Part shown: in pieces, positions 54,463 to 63,771 of the stretch
How the letters are laid out: every line of letters starts with the position of its first letter
Numbering within the stretch: position 1 is the first letter of the stretch
Assembly: GCF_001905005.1 (NCBI RefSeq)
Contig: NZ_LWKZ01000001.1
Span: forward strand, 189,775-253,774
Reading direction: 5' to 3'
Source of the DNA: Streptomyces sp. CB02923
Lineage (GTDB): Bacteria; Actinomycetota; Actinomycetes; Streptomycetales; Streptomycetaceae
Length of the DNA stretch: 64,000 bases
Program-made: the position numbers and the translations under genes
The notes under the pieces: model-generated
Databases searched by the model: none
What the model was told of the DNA's origin: nothing
What the model saw: the letters and a program-made list of their open reading frames with translations, nothing else

Positions 54463-55278
54463 TCAGCCGGCCATCCGCCGGGACGCCTCTTCGAGGCGTG
54501 CGGCGATGCTGCCGTTGATGACCTCGTCGCCGATCCGGACCTGCACTCCGCCGAGGACCTCCGGGTCCACGTCGAGGTTCAGGTGGACCTGCCGTCCGTA
54601 CACCGACGCCAGGGCCGCGCCGAGGCGCTGCCGCTGGGTGTCGCTGAGCGGCACCGCGGAGGTGACCACCGCGACCATCCGGTCCCGGCGCGCCGCGGCC
54701 AGCTTGGACAGGGCGTCCAGCCCTGCTTCCAGGCTACGGCCCCGCGGCTGTGCGACAAGCCGGACCACGATCCGCTCGGTGACCGGGTTGACCCGGCCGC
54801 CCAGCAGCGAGCGCAGCAGCTCGGCCTTGGCCGGGCCCTGCGCGGTGCGGTCGGTCAGCGCGGCCCGCAGGCCGGTCGACGAGGCGACGATCCGGCCGAA
54901 CCGGAACAGCTCGTCCTCGACGTCGTCGAGGGCGCCCGCCCGCTGGGCCGCGATGAGGTCGGCGCCGTACGCCAGCTCCTCCGCCGCGTCCGCCAGGTCA
55001 CGCGAGCGCGACCAGCGGGAGCGGACCATGCCGGAGAGCAGGTCGACGGTCTCGCCGCCGACCTGACCGCCGAGCAGACGCCCGGCCAGCTCGGCCTTGG
55101 CCTCGCCGGCCTGCGCCGGGTCGGTGAGGACCCGACGCAGCGACACCTCGCGGTCGAGCAGAGCGGTGACGGCAGCAAGCTCCTCGGCGAGCTTCGCGGC
55201 GTCGACGGCGGTGTTGTCCGTCAGCGCGTCGAGCTGCTCGCGTGCGGAGGCGAGTGCCTCGCGGCTCGCTCCATTCAT
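54463..55278 (-). CDS. atpH: ATP synthase delta subunit, 271 aa
   Basis: Peripheral-stalk subunit linking b to the top of F1. The C-terminal half VTSAVPLSDTQRQRL and GGVQVRIGDEVINGSIAARLEEA is the delta signature. It is longer than the E. coli subunit (177 residues), as usual in Streptomyces, with about 95 extra N-terminal residues. The start ATG 55278 overlaps the end of atpF by 4 bases. Confidence 0.97.
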   Translation of the reverse strand: MNGASREALASAREQLDALTDNTAVDAAKLAEELAAVTALLDREVSLRRVLTDPAQAGEAKAELAGRLLGGQVGGETVDLLSGMVRSRWSRSRDLADAAEELAYGADLIAAQRAGALDDVEDELFRFGRIVASSTGLRAALTDRTAQGPAKAELLRSLLGGRVNPVTERIVVRLVAQPRGRSLEAGLDALSKLAAARRDRMVAVVTSAVPLSDTQRQRLGAALASVYGRQVHLNLDVDPEVLGGVQVRIGDEVINGSIAARLEEASRRMAG

Positions 55279-55841
55279 CGGCCGGCCTCTGCCTTCGTCG
55301 GGTCCGACGCCGCCTTGGCCTCGAGCTCGTCGAGGAAGCGGTCGATGGTCCGGCTCTGGCGGGCGTGGTCCTCAAGGGACTCACCGACCAGCTTGCCCGC
55401 CAGCTCCGTGGCCAGCTTGCCCACGTCCTGGCGCAGCGACTGCGCGGCCTGCTTGCGGTCCGCCTCGATCTGCGCGTGGCCGGCCGCGATGATCTCCTCG
55501 CGCTGCCGCTGGCCCTCGGCACGCATCTCGGCGATCAGCGTCGCTCCCTGCTCCTGCGCCTCCTGGCGCAGCCGGGCGGCCTCGTGGCGCGCGTCGGCGA
55601 GCTGGGACCGGTAGTCCTCCAGGACCTGCTGGGCTTCGGCCTGGGCGGCCTCCGCCTTCTCGATACCGCCTTCGATCTTCGCGTGGCGCTCGTCCAGAAC
55701 CTTGTTGATGTTCGGGAGGAGCTTCTTCGCGAGGAAGCCGAAGACGATGAAGAAAGCGACCAGGCCGATGACCAGCTCTGGAATCGGCGGGACGAGGGGG
55801 TTCTCAGGAACCTCCGCCGCCATGTTCACCAGGGCGCTCAC
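55275..55841 (-). CDS. atpF: ATP synthase b subunit, 188 aa
   Basis: Peripheral-stalk membrane subunit. One span at about residues 22-43 (PELVIGLVAFFIVFGFLAKKL) is followed by a long coiled coil to about residue 170. The start GTG 55841 gives MSALVNMAAEVPEN; the ATG six codons later is an alternative. It overlaps atpH by ATGA and follows atpE with a 44-base gap. Confidence 0.96.
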   Translation of the reverse strand: MSALVNMAAEVPENPLVPPIPELVIGLVAFFIVFGFLAKKLLPNINKVLDERHAKIEGGIEKAEAAQAEAQQVLEDYRSQLADARHEAARLRQEAQEQGATLIAEMRAEGQRQREEIIAAGHAQIEADRKQAAQSLRQDVGKLATELAGKLVGESLEDHARQSRTIDRFLDELEAKAASDPTKAEAGR

Positions 55842-55885
55842 ATCAATGCCTTCCGTCTAAGTGGCGTCGTCTGTGCGTTCCGTGA

Positions 55886-57018
<1,133 letters not shown>

Positions 57019-57172
57019 CGCGAGCTCCTTCAGCGTGGCGCATGGGTACGGCAACCTCGTTGTGTCGGCGCGGCATTGAGCCACGGTGCGGCACTGGACT
57101 GGTCTTACGGATTGGGGGGCGGCTGATCGGCGCGGGGCCGGATCGGGTCACAGGCATCGGCCGGACGCGCAA

Positions 57173-57195
57173 CCGGTTCCCTGACTCGGGACCGG
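57173..57195 (-). other. Hairpin in the atpI-atpB gap
   Basis: CCGGTTCCC (57173-57181) and GGGACCGG (57188-57195) pair with a one-base bulge. The 264-base gap around it has no gene. It may be an attenuator, or the gap may house an extra promoter. Confidence 0.4.
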
Positions 57196-57282
57196 GAAGC
57201 TCGGCCGCCTGCGCCGACTGCGCCGCAGTTGGCACCGGACGATAGCAGGCTCTCGCGTGGGCTTTTATTCCGGCCCTACGGC

Positions 57283-57720
57283 TCACGTCCGCGACCCCGT
57301 GGTTTCCGCCTTCTTGGACTCGGCGGATTCGGGATTCACGTAGAGAACCTTTGCCTTCATATAGCTGCGGGCCTGGAAGGAGATCCACACCAGGACCGTG
57401 GCGAGCAGGGTGAAGGCGAACGCCCTGACGTTGAAGAGCGTGGTGTCCTTGAAGACGATCATGAAGACCGCGACCGCCAGGATCTGCACGGCGTACAGCA
57501 GCAGTCCCATCATCTGGAACAGATCCGGGAGGCGCTTCGCGGTCTGCTGGAGGACCACCAGGCCCGACCCCATCAGCAGCAACACCAGCACCGTACCGAT
57601 GAGCGCACCGACCGCCCCCTGCCCGCCCGCGACCACAGCACTGATCACGACGCCCACGGCGCCGGTGGCAAGCGAGGGCACGGAGACATTGGCAAGTAGG
57701 CGGGCGTCAGTGGACTGCAT
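57283..57720 (-). CDS. atpI: ATP synthase protein I, 145 aa
   Basis: Small four-helix membrane protein at the head of the atp operon, helping c-ring assembly or magnesium homeostasis in studied bacteria. It begins MQSTDARLLANVSVPSLATGAVGVV with four hydrophobic helices to about residue 115 and a polar tail. The start is ATG 57720; the frame to 57813 is not supported. A Rex-like operator lies 122-139 bases upstream, making it the likely control point of the operon. Confidence 0.9.
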   Translation of the reverse strand: MQSTDARLLANVSVPSLATGAVGVVISAVVAGGQGAVGALIGTVLVLLLMGSGLVVLQQTAKRLPDLFQMMGLLLYAVQILAVAVFMIVFKDTTLFNVRAFAFTLLATVLVWISFQARSYMKAKVLYVNPESAESKKAETTGSRT

Positions 57721-57841
57721 GGCGGCGCTCCGGCAAGAAAATGGGGGTGGTGTCGTCAGGGACGAGCGTAGACCCGGCCTGAGGGAGAACCTGAGGCCGA
57801 AAGACCGTCGCACTACGGCCCTTCGGCTCTGTCGCCGGGTT

Positions 57842-57859
57842 TCGTGAACGGTATCACAA
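57842..57859. promoter_or_regulatory. Rex-like operator upstream of the atp operon
   Basis: TCGTGAACGGTATCACAA matches TTGTGAA-N4-TTCACAA at 12 of 14 defined positions, and the shorter TGTGAAC-N3-TTCACA form nearly completely. It lies 122-139 bases upstream of the atpI start in the only intergenic gap before the operon. A GTGA-N6-TCAC core also resembles a CRP box. The pattern suggests control by the NADH sensor Rex. Confidence 0.6.
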
Positions 57860-58010
57860 ACTATTTGATGAGGTCTTTACCTGCTCGGTGTGCTACCCGT
57901 CACACGTGAGCAGTAATCCGCGCGTTGGAGCGCGACACGATGGCACTCTGTCTGCTATGTGACCCATTGGGCGTATTTTCGAGTGCCGCTCGTACGAGCG
58001 AAAACTCGCC

Positions 58011-59369
58011 TCAGCGATGACTTCCGGCCTTCCGGCGGTCCGTGAACCGCGACCGGTCACCGATCGCGGTGGCCCCGTTGATGCCCGCCGGCACCGGCTG
58101 CCGCGCCGGGTCCCCCTCGCCGTCCAACGGCCCGGCCTCCCCGACCGCCGCGCTCTCCTCGGCGGCCGCCGCCACGGCCGCGGCCTGCACACTGCGCCGG
58201 TACCGCGGCGGAACCATCCACTCCATCCAGCGCGGTGCCCGCGGCGTGAAGCGCGGCAGCAGCAGGAGGACCAGCCCGATCGCGCTCAGCAGCACGATGC
58301 CCATCACGACCCACACGCTCGCGTTGTTGACCGAATACGCCACGGCGCCGAACGCGATCAGCGCGGACCAGAAGTACATGATCAGGACAGCCCGGCTGTG
58401 CGAGTGGCCGATTTCCAGCAGCCGGTGGTGCAGGTGGCCGCGGTCGGCGGCGAACGGCGACTGGCCGTTCCACGTACGGCGCACGATGGCCAGCACCAGG
58501 TCGGCGACCGGCACCGCGATGATCGTCAGCGGCAGCAGCAGCGGGATGTAGACCGGCACCATCGCGTGGGTGGCCTCGCGGACGCTGCCCGCCTTCAGGT
58601 TGAGCAGGTCCGGGTCGACCTGGCCGGTCACCGAGACCGCGCCGGCCGCCATGACCAGCCCGATCAGCATCGAACCCGAGTCGCCCATGAAGATCCGCGC
58701 CGGGTGCATGTTGTGCGGCAGGAAGCCCAGGCACATGCCCATCAGGACGACCGAGAACAGCGTCGCCGGGGCGGCCGCCTCGATGCCGTACCCGAACCAC
58801 ATGCGGTACGCGTACATGAAGAAGGCCGCGGCGGCGATGCACACCATGCCGGAGGCCAACCCGTCCAGGCCGTCCACGAAGTTGACGGCGTTGATGGTGA
58901 TGACGACCAGAGCGACCGTCAGAAGCGTGCCCTGCCAGGGGCTCAGCGAGACGGTCCCGATGCCCGGCACCGGGATCCACAGGATCGTCAGGCCCTGAAG
59001 GACCATCACGCCCGCGGCGATCATCTGGCCGCCCAGCTTGACGAGCGCGTCCACGCCCCACTTGTCGTCCAGTACGCCCAGCACCCAGATCAGCGCGGCG
59101 CCCGACAGCAGCGCGCGCGGCTCGTTGGAGTGCTCGAAGACGGACTCCAGGTTGGTGAGGTGGGCGGCGACCAGCAGACCCGCGCACAGCCCGCCGAACA
59201 TGGCGATGCCGCCGAGGCGCGGAGTGGGTTCGCGGTGCACGTCGCGCGCGCGGATCTCCGGCATCGCGCCGGCCGCGATGGCGAATTTCCTTACCGGCCC
59301 GGTCAGGAGGTAAGTGACCGCGGCCGTGACGCACAGCGTCAGCAGGTATTCACGCACGGGCTGCCCCAT
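58011..59369 (-). CDS. MraY-family undecaprenyl-phosphate sugar-1-phosphate transferase (WecA/TagO-like), 452 aa
   Basis: Polytopic enzyme loading GlcNAc-1-P or a related sugar-1-P onto undecaprenyl phosphate, the first step of wall-polymer synthesis. Conserved catalytic motifs are Asp101-Asp102 (GVLDDKW), NFVDGLDGLA (163-172), GDSGSM around Asp230 and the C-terminal HLHHRLL. About 11 spans are visible; the last ~75 residues are a hydrophilic tail. The start is ATG 59369. Its homologues sit just before atpI in many actinomycetes. Confidence 0.92.
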   Translation of the reverse strand: MGQPVREYLLTLCVTAAVTYLLTGPVRKFAIAAGAMPEIRARDVHREPTPRLGGIAMFGGLCAGLLVAAHLTNLESVFEHSNEPRALLSGAALIWVLGVLDDKWGVDALVKLGGQMIAAGVMVLQGLTILWIPVPGIGTVSLSPWQGTLLTVALVVITINAVNFVDGLDGLASGMVCIAAAAFFMYAYRMWFGYGIEAAAPATLFSVVLMGMCLGFLPHNMHPARIFMGDSGSMLIGLVMAAGAVSVTGQVDPDLLNLKAGSVREATHAMVPVYIPLLLPLTIIAVPVADLVLAIVRRTWNGQSPFAADRGHLHHRLLEIGHSHSRAVLIMYFWSALIAFGAVAYSVNNASVWVVMGIVLLSAIGLVLLLLPRFTPRAPRWMEWMVPPRYRRSVQAAAVAAAAEESAAVGEAGPLDGEGDPARQPVPAGINGATAIGDRSRFTDRRKAGSHR

Positions 59370-59468
59370 TGGTATCGCTGGCCATCACAGCCACACACCA
59401 TATGCGTGTCCGCCCCCTATCCGTGAACGTAAGGGAAGACAGCCCCGCCCCGCGAACGGTTCCCGGAC

Positions 59469-60806
59469 TCAGGCCGGATCGGGATATGGGGGAAAGCGCC
59501 GTACCAATGCCGCGGTCGCCGCGCGGGTCCCCGGCTCCTCCCGGACGGCCGCCGCGATCAGCGCGCCGACGCGCACCGCCTCGTCCTCGCCCATGCCCTG
59601 GGTGGTCAGCGCGGCGGCCCCCAGCCGCAGCCCGGGACGCCGCCCGGACGGGTCCTCGGCGCACGGCAGGGCACAGGTGTCCAGCACGATGCCCGCCGCC
59701 GCGCAACGCCCCCGCGCCGTACGGGCGTCCGCGCCGAGCGGCGCCGGGTCGGCGGTGATCAGGTGGGTGTCCGTGCCGCCGGTGGTGACCGGCAGGCCCT
59801 CCGCGGCCAGCGAGGCGGCCAGCGCCCGCGCGTTGGCGACGACCTGCCGGGCGTAGGCGGCGAAGGCGTCGGTGGCGGCCTCGCCGAAGGCGACGGCCTT
59901 GGCGGCGACCGCGTTCATCTGGGCGCCGCCCTGCGTGAAGGGGAAGACGGCCCGGTCGACGCGCTCGGCCAGCTCGGCCCCGCACAGGATCATGCCGCCG
60001 CGGGGGCCGCGCAGCACCTTGTGGGTGGTGGCGCACACCACGTCCGCGTACGGGACCGGGCTGGGCGCCAGGCCCGCGGCGACCAGCCCGATGGGGTGCG
60101 CGGCGTCCGCGATGAGATACGCGCCCACCTCGTCGGCGATCTCCCGGAAGACGGCGTAGTCCAGATGCCGCGGATAGCAGATCGAGCCGCAGACGATGGC
60201 CTTGGGCCGGTGGTGGCGGGCCAGCTCGCGCACCTCGTCGTAGTCCAGCAGCCCGGTGTGCGGATCGACGCCGTAGCCCGCGAAGTCGAACCAGCGGCCG
60301 GAGAAGTTGGCCGGGGAGCCGTGGGTCAGGTGCCCGCCGTGCGGCAGCGCCATGGCCAGGACGGTGTCACCCGGGCGCAGCAGGGCGGCGTAGGCGGCCA
60401 GTACGGCCGAGGAGCCGGAGTGCGGCTGGACGTTGGCGTGCTCGGCGCCGAACAGGGCCTTGGCGCGCTCCACGGCGAGCCGCTCGGCGAGGTCCACGAC
60501 CTCGCACCCGCCGTGGTGCCGGGCGCCCGGGTATCCCTCGGCGTACTTGTTGGCCAGGGGGGAGCCGAGGGCGGCCAGCACGGCCCGGGAGGAGAAGTTC
60601 TCGGCGGCGACGAGCTGCAGCCCGTCGCCCTGCCGGGCCGCCTCGGCGAGCAGCACCCCGGCGATCTCGGGGTCTTCCCGCAGCAACCCGGCGAAGTCGG
60701 GCGACCAGGCGGGCGGCCGGTACCGGCCCTCCCCCGCCCGCTGCCCGGCCGCCTCCCCCCGGGCAGCCGTGATGTCGCTCCGGGATGACGCGGTGGTGGC
60801 GGGCAT
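59469..60806 (-). CDS. glyA: Serine hydroxymethyltransferase-like PLP enzyme, 445 aa
   Basis: PLP enzyme of the GlyA family converting serine and tetrahydrofolate to glycine and methylene-THF. The PLP lysine is Lys263 in ATTHKVLRGPRGG; ADAAHPIGLVAAG and GGTDTHLI are family motifs. The usual GKRYYGGCE of E. coli GlyA reads GARHHGGCE (His97, His98), replacing two conserved tyrosines. This pattern fits the actinomycete GlyA2 clade as I remember it, but it may alter substrate choice. The start is ATG 60806. Confidence 0.88.
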   Translation of the reverse strand: MPATTASSRSDITAARGEAAGQRAGEGRYRPPAWSPDFAGLLREDPEIAGVLLAEAARQGDGLQLVAAENFSSRAVLAALGSPLANKYAEGYPGARHHGGCEVVDLAERLAVERAKALFGAEHANVQPHSGSSAVLAAYAALLRPGDTVLAMALPHGGHLTHGSPANFSGRWFDFAGYGVDPHTGLLDYDEVRELARHHRPKAIVCGSICYPRHLDYAVFREIADEVGAYLIADAAHPIGLVAAGLAPSPVPYADVVCATTHKVLRGPRGGMILCGAELAERVDRAVFPFTQGGAQMNAVAAKAVAFGEAATDAFAAYARQVVANARALAASLAAEGLPVTTGGTDTHLITADPAPLGADARTARGRCAAAGIVLDTCALPCAEDPSGRRPGLRLGAAALTTQGMGEDEAVRVGALIAAAVREEPGTRAATAALVRRFPPYPDPA

Positions 60807-60893
60807 GGCTGGCTCCGGGCCTCGTACGGGAACGTGGTCCCAATGTAGGCGCGGTACGGCAATCGAGCGCGGCGGATGTGCCGGGCGGGGGTC

Positions 60894-61052
60894 GGGGGCG
60901 GGCGAGAGCCGAGCCGGGGGCGGGGCGAGGACCAGGCCGAGGCGGGGCGAGAGCCAAGGCAGGGGGCGGGGCGAGGGCCAGGCCGAGGCGGGGCGAGAGC
61001 CGAGCCGGGGGCGGGGCTGGGCCGGGCCGGGCTGGGCTGGGCTGAGCTGAGC
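60894..61052. repeat. 45-46-bp GC-rich tandem repeat upstream of glyA
   Basis: The unit GGGGGCGGGGCGAGGGCC... begins at 60916, 60962 and 61007, with a partial copy at 60894, then breaks down into short GGGCT and GAGCT tandem units to about 61052. The whole 60807-61480 stretch (674 bases between the ptp-like stop and the glyA start) holds no supported gene. Confidence 0.75.
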
Positions 61053-61082
61053 TGAGCCAAGGTCAGCCCAAGCCGACCCGGG

Positions 61083-61359
61083 CCCCGCTGCGCGCCTACA
61101 GGGCGAATCGAACGTGATCGTCCCCCCGGCGGGGGCTTACCCAGGGGCGGCCGGAGCGAAGCGTCCGGGCCGGTGGCACGGCGGGCCTCCGCGGCCCTTC
61201 AGAACGGCGTTCGCGGAGCCCGCCGCCCAGAGGTCAAGCGCGGGCCGGGGGCCAGGCGAAGGCCGGGGCCAAGACCGGCCCACGCCGAGCCGACCCCCGC
61301 TGCGCGCCTACAGGGCGAATCGAACGTGATCGTCCCCCCGGCGGGGGCTTACCCAGGGG
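61083..61359. repeat. 65-bp perfect direct repeat, 212 bp apart, with terminator hairpin
   Basis: Bases 61083-61147 and 61295-61359 are identical. Each contains TCGAACGTGATCGT and a CCCCC-CGGC-GGGGG hairpin that reads as a terminator for the minus-strand ptp-like operon. The similarity continues to the right: the first copy ends in a decayed version of the ptp-like gene's last codons (around 61232), so a segment including the gene end was duplicated. Confidence 0.85.
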
Positions 61360-61480
61360 TGGCGGGGGCGAAGCGTGCGGGCCGGTGGCACGGCGGGCCT
61401 CCGCGGCCCTTCAGAGCGGCGCACGGCGGGGCTCCGCGGCCCTTCTGAGCGGCGTTCGCGGGGCCCGCCGCCCCAGGGGG

Positions 61481-62143
61481 TCAGGCGCGGGCCGGAACTC
61501 CCGTCAGCGCCGTCACGACGGGGTCCAGCGCCTGGTTGATCTCGTCGCCGATGGAGCGGAAGAACGTGATGGGCGCGCCGTACGGGTCGTAGACCTCGTC
61601 CGCCTCCGGAGTCGGCGCCAGCAGCCAGCCGCGCAGCGCGGCGGCGGCGCCGACCAGGGCGCGGGCGCGCTCGACCAGCCCGCCGCCGGGCAGCGCCGGG
61701 TCGGGCTCGGGCAGCGTCGCCGGGTCTATGGCCCGTACCAGCCGGTTGAACTCCTTCAGCGTGAAGGTGCGCAGTCCCGCCGAGTGGCCCATGGAGATGA
61801 CCTGGGCCCGGTGGTCGCGGGTGGCGGTCAGGACGAGGTCGGCCCGGATGACGTGCTCGTCCAGCAGTTCCCGGCCGGTGAAGTCGGCCGGATCGGCCCC
61901 GTAGTCGGCCAGGACCGTGGCGGCGTGGGTCTCCATGGGCGCGCCTTCGTGGCCCCAGGTGCCGGCGCTCTCCACGACCAGGCCGCCGCGGTCCTCGCCC
62001 AGCCGCAGGTCGAGGGCGTGCCGGTGCAGCCGCTCGGTGATGGGCGAGCGGCAGACGTTGCCGGTGCTGACGTGGAGGATGCGGAACGTGCGGTAGCTGT
62101 CCTCGCCGGGTCCCGCTATGCCACGCCCGAGGGGCGCAATCAA
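61481..62143 (-). CDS. Low-molecular-weight PTP-like protein with Cys-to-Ser nucleophile, 220 aa
   Basis: The fold of low-molecular-weight tyrosine phosphatase is clear: the P-loop is HVSTGNVCRSPITERL, followed by SAGTWGHEGAPMETHAATVL and the C-terminal DPYG that carries the general acid. The P-loop Cys of CxxxxxR is Ser26, while Cys31 and Arg32 remain, so normal phosphatase chemistry should be lost. The start is TTG 62143, overlapping the tsaC stop by TTGA. Co-translation with tsaC is likely. Its role may be binding of phosphotyrosine or an anion. Confidence 0.88.
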   Translation of the reverse strand: MIAPLGRGIAGPGEDSYRTFRILHVSTGNVCRSPITERLHRHALDLRLGEDRGGLVVESAGTWGHEGAPMETHAATVLADYGADPADFTGRELLDEHVIRADLVLTATRDHRAQVISMGHSAGLRTFTLKEFNRLVRAIDPATLPEPDPALPGGGLVERARALVGAAAALRGWLLAPTPEADEVYDPYGAPITFFRSIGDEINQALDPVVTALTGVPARA

Positions 62144-62787
62144 TTCGCCACCTCGAGCCCGGGTACCACCTTGCGCAGCTCCTCCGCGCTGATCGCGCCC
62201 GCGCGCAGCAGCACCGGCACCTCGCGGGTGACGTCCACGATGGAGGACGGTACGGCGGCGGGGGTCGGGCCGCCGTCCAGGTAGACGGAGACGGAGTCGC
62301 CGAGCATCTCCTGGGCCGCGTCGCAGTCCTGCGGCGACGGGTGCCCGGTGAGGTTGGCGCTGGAGACGGCCATCGGGCCGAACTCGGTGAGCAGCTCGAT
62401 GGCGACCGGGTGCAGCGGCATGCGGACCGCGACCGTGCCGCGGGTCTCCCCCAGGTCCCAGGTCAGCGACGGCTGGTGGGTGGCGACCAGGGTCAGCGCG
62501 CCGGGCCAGAAGGCGTCGACCAGCTCCCAGGCCTGCTCGGAGAAGTCCGTGACGAGCCCGTGGAGGGTGTTCGGGGAGCCGACGAGCACCGGGGAGGGCA
62601 TGCCTCGTCCGCGGCCCTTGGCCTCCAGCAGGTCTCCGACGGCCTCGGCACTGAACGCGTCCGCGCCGATGCCGTAGACGGTGTCGGTCGGCAGCACGAC
62701 CAGCTCGCCGCGGCGGACGGCCGATGCGGCTTCGCGCAGACCGGTCGCGCGGTCGGTCGCGTCGCTGCAGTCGTATCGCCGTGCCAT
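62140..62787 (-). CDS. tsaC: L-threonylcarbamoyladenylate synthase (TsaC/YrdC), 215 aa
   Basis: Makes threonylcarbamoyl-AMP for the t6A37 modification of tRNAs reading ANN codons. The core PTDTVYGIGADAF, FWPGALTLVA, GTVAVRMPLHPVAIELL and SSANLTGHPSP are the YrdC signature. It lacks the extra Sua5 C-terminal domain, so TsaC is the better name. The start is ATG 62787 with AGGAGGTCC in front. It lies 53 bases after prmC and overlaps the ptp-like gene by 4 bases. Confidence 0.95.
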   Translation of the reverse strand: MARRYDCSDATDRATGLREAASAVRRGELVVLPTDTVYGIGADAFSAEAVGDLLEAKGRGRGMPSPVLVGSPNTLHGLVTDFSEQAWELVDAFWPGALTLVATHQPSLTWDLGETRGTVAVRMPLHPVAIELLTEFGPMAVSSANLTGHPSPQDCDAAQEMLGDSVSVYLDGGPTPAAVPSSIVDVTREVPVLLRAGAISAEELRKVVPGLEVAN

Positions 62788-62840
62788 TTAACGGACCTCC
62801 TCGTGCGGAACGTACAGATGACTCGTGGGGGCCGGGCTCG

Positions 62841-63743
62841 TCATGGCGTCGCCCTGCGCGCGGTGGCGAATCGGGGCCGGTTGTTCAGGTCGGGGTGGTC
62901 GGCCGCGTCGGCCCAGCCCCGCTCCTCGGTGAAGATCCACGGAACCTGGCCGCCCTGGGTGTCGGCGTGCTCGATGACCACGACGCCGCCGGGCCGCAGC
63001 AGGCGGTGCGCGGTCCGCTCGATGCCGCGGATGGTGTCCAGGCCGTCCTGGCCCGAGAACAGCGCGAGTTCGGGGTCGTGGTCGCGCGCCTCGGGTGCGA
63101 CGTACTCCCACTCGGTCAGCGGGATGTACGGCGGGTTGGAGATGACCAGGTCGACCTGGCCGTCCAGTTCGGGGAGCGCGGTCAGCGCGTCGCCCTGCTG
63201 GAGAACGACGCGGGACCCCTCGACGTTCTTGCGTGCCCACTGCATGGCCTCGTCCGACAGCTCCACGGCGTGCACCCGGGAGCGCGGCACCTCCTGGGCC
63301 AGGGCGAGCGCGATGGCTCCGGAGCCCGAGCACAGGTCGACGATGAGCGGTTCGACGACGTCCATGGCCCGTACGGCGTCTATCGCCCAGCCGACGACCG
63401 ATTCGGTCTCCGGGCGGGGTACGAAGACGCCGGGCCCGACGTGCAGCTCCAGGTACCGGAAGAAGGCGCGCCCGGTGATGTGCTGGAGCGGCTCGCGGGC
63501 CTCCCGGCGGGCGACGGCCTCCCAGTAGCGGGCGTCGAAGTCCGCGTCGGGGACCCGGTGCAGTTCGCCGCGCTTGACGCCGTGGACGTGCGCGGCGAGT
63601 TCCTCGGCGTCGAAACGCGGTGAGGGTACGCCGGCGTCGGCCAGCCGCTGGGTGGCCTGGGCCACCTCGGCGAGCAGCACGGTGCGGGGGTTGGGCCCGC
63701 GGCGGGGCCGCTGGGGGTCGTGACCCCCGGAAGGCGACGGCAC
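62841..63743 (-). CDS. prmC: Release factor glutamine methyltransferase, 300 aa
   Basis: Methylates the Gln of the GGQ motif in release factors using S-adenosylmethionine. The SAM site DLCSGSGAI is at residues 136-144 and the substrate-binding NPPY at 203-206. An N-terminal helical domain precedes it. The start GTG 63743 with GGAGGA is preferred; the frame extends to 63815 over prfA's end. It lies directly after prfA in the usual order. Confidence 0.95.
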   Translation of the reverse strand: MPSPSGGHDPQRPRRGPNPRTVLLAEVAQATQRLADAGVPSPRFDAEELAAHVHGVKRGELHRVPDADFDARYWEAVARREAREPLQHITGRAFFRYLELHVGPGVFVPRPETESVVGWAIDAVRAMDVVEPLIVDLCSGSGAIALALAQEVPRSRVHAVELSDEAMQWARKNVEGSRVVLQQGDALTALPELDGQVDLVISNPPYIPLTEWEYVAPEARDHDPELALFSGQDGLDTIRGIERTAHRLLRPGGVVVIEHADTQGGQVPWIFTEERGWADAADHPDLNNRPRFATARRATP

Positions 63744-63771
63744 GCTGTTCCTCCGGCTCGGTTCTACGGGC

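Noticed and set aside
61083..61359. A tRNA-like element suggested by CGAATCGAAC in the 65-bp repeat
   Set aside because: No acceptor stem, anticodon arm or T-arm can be folded around it; only the GGGGG/CCCCC hairpin is convincing.
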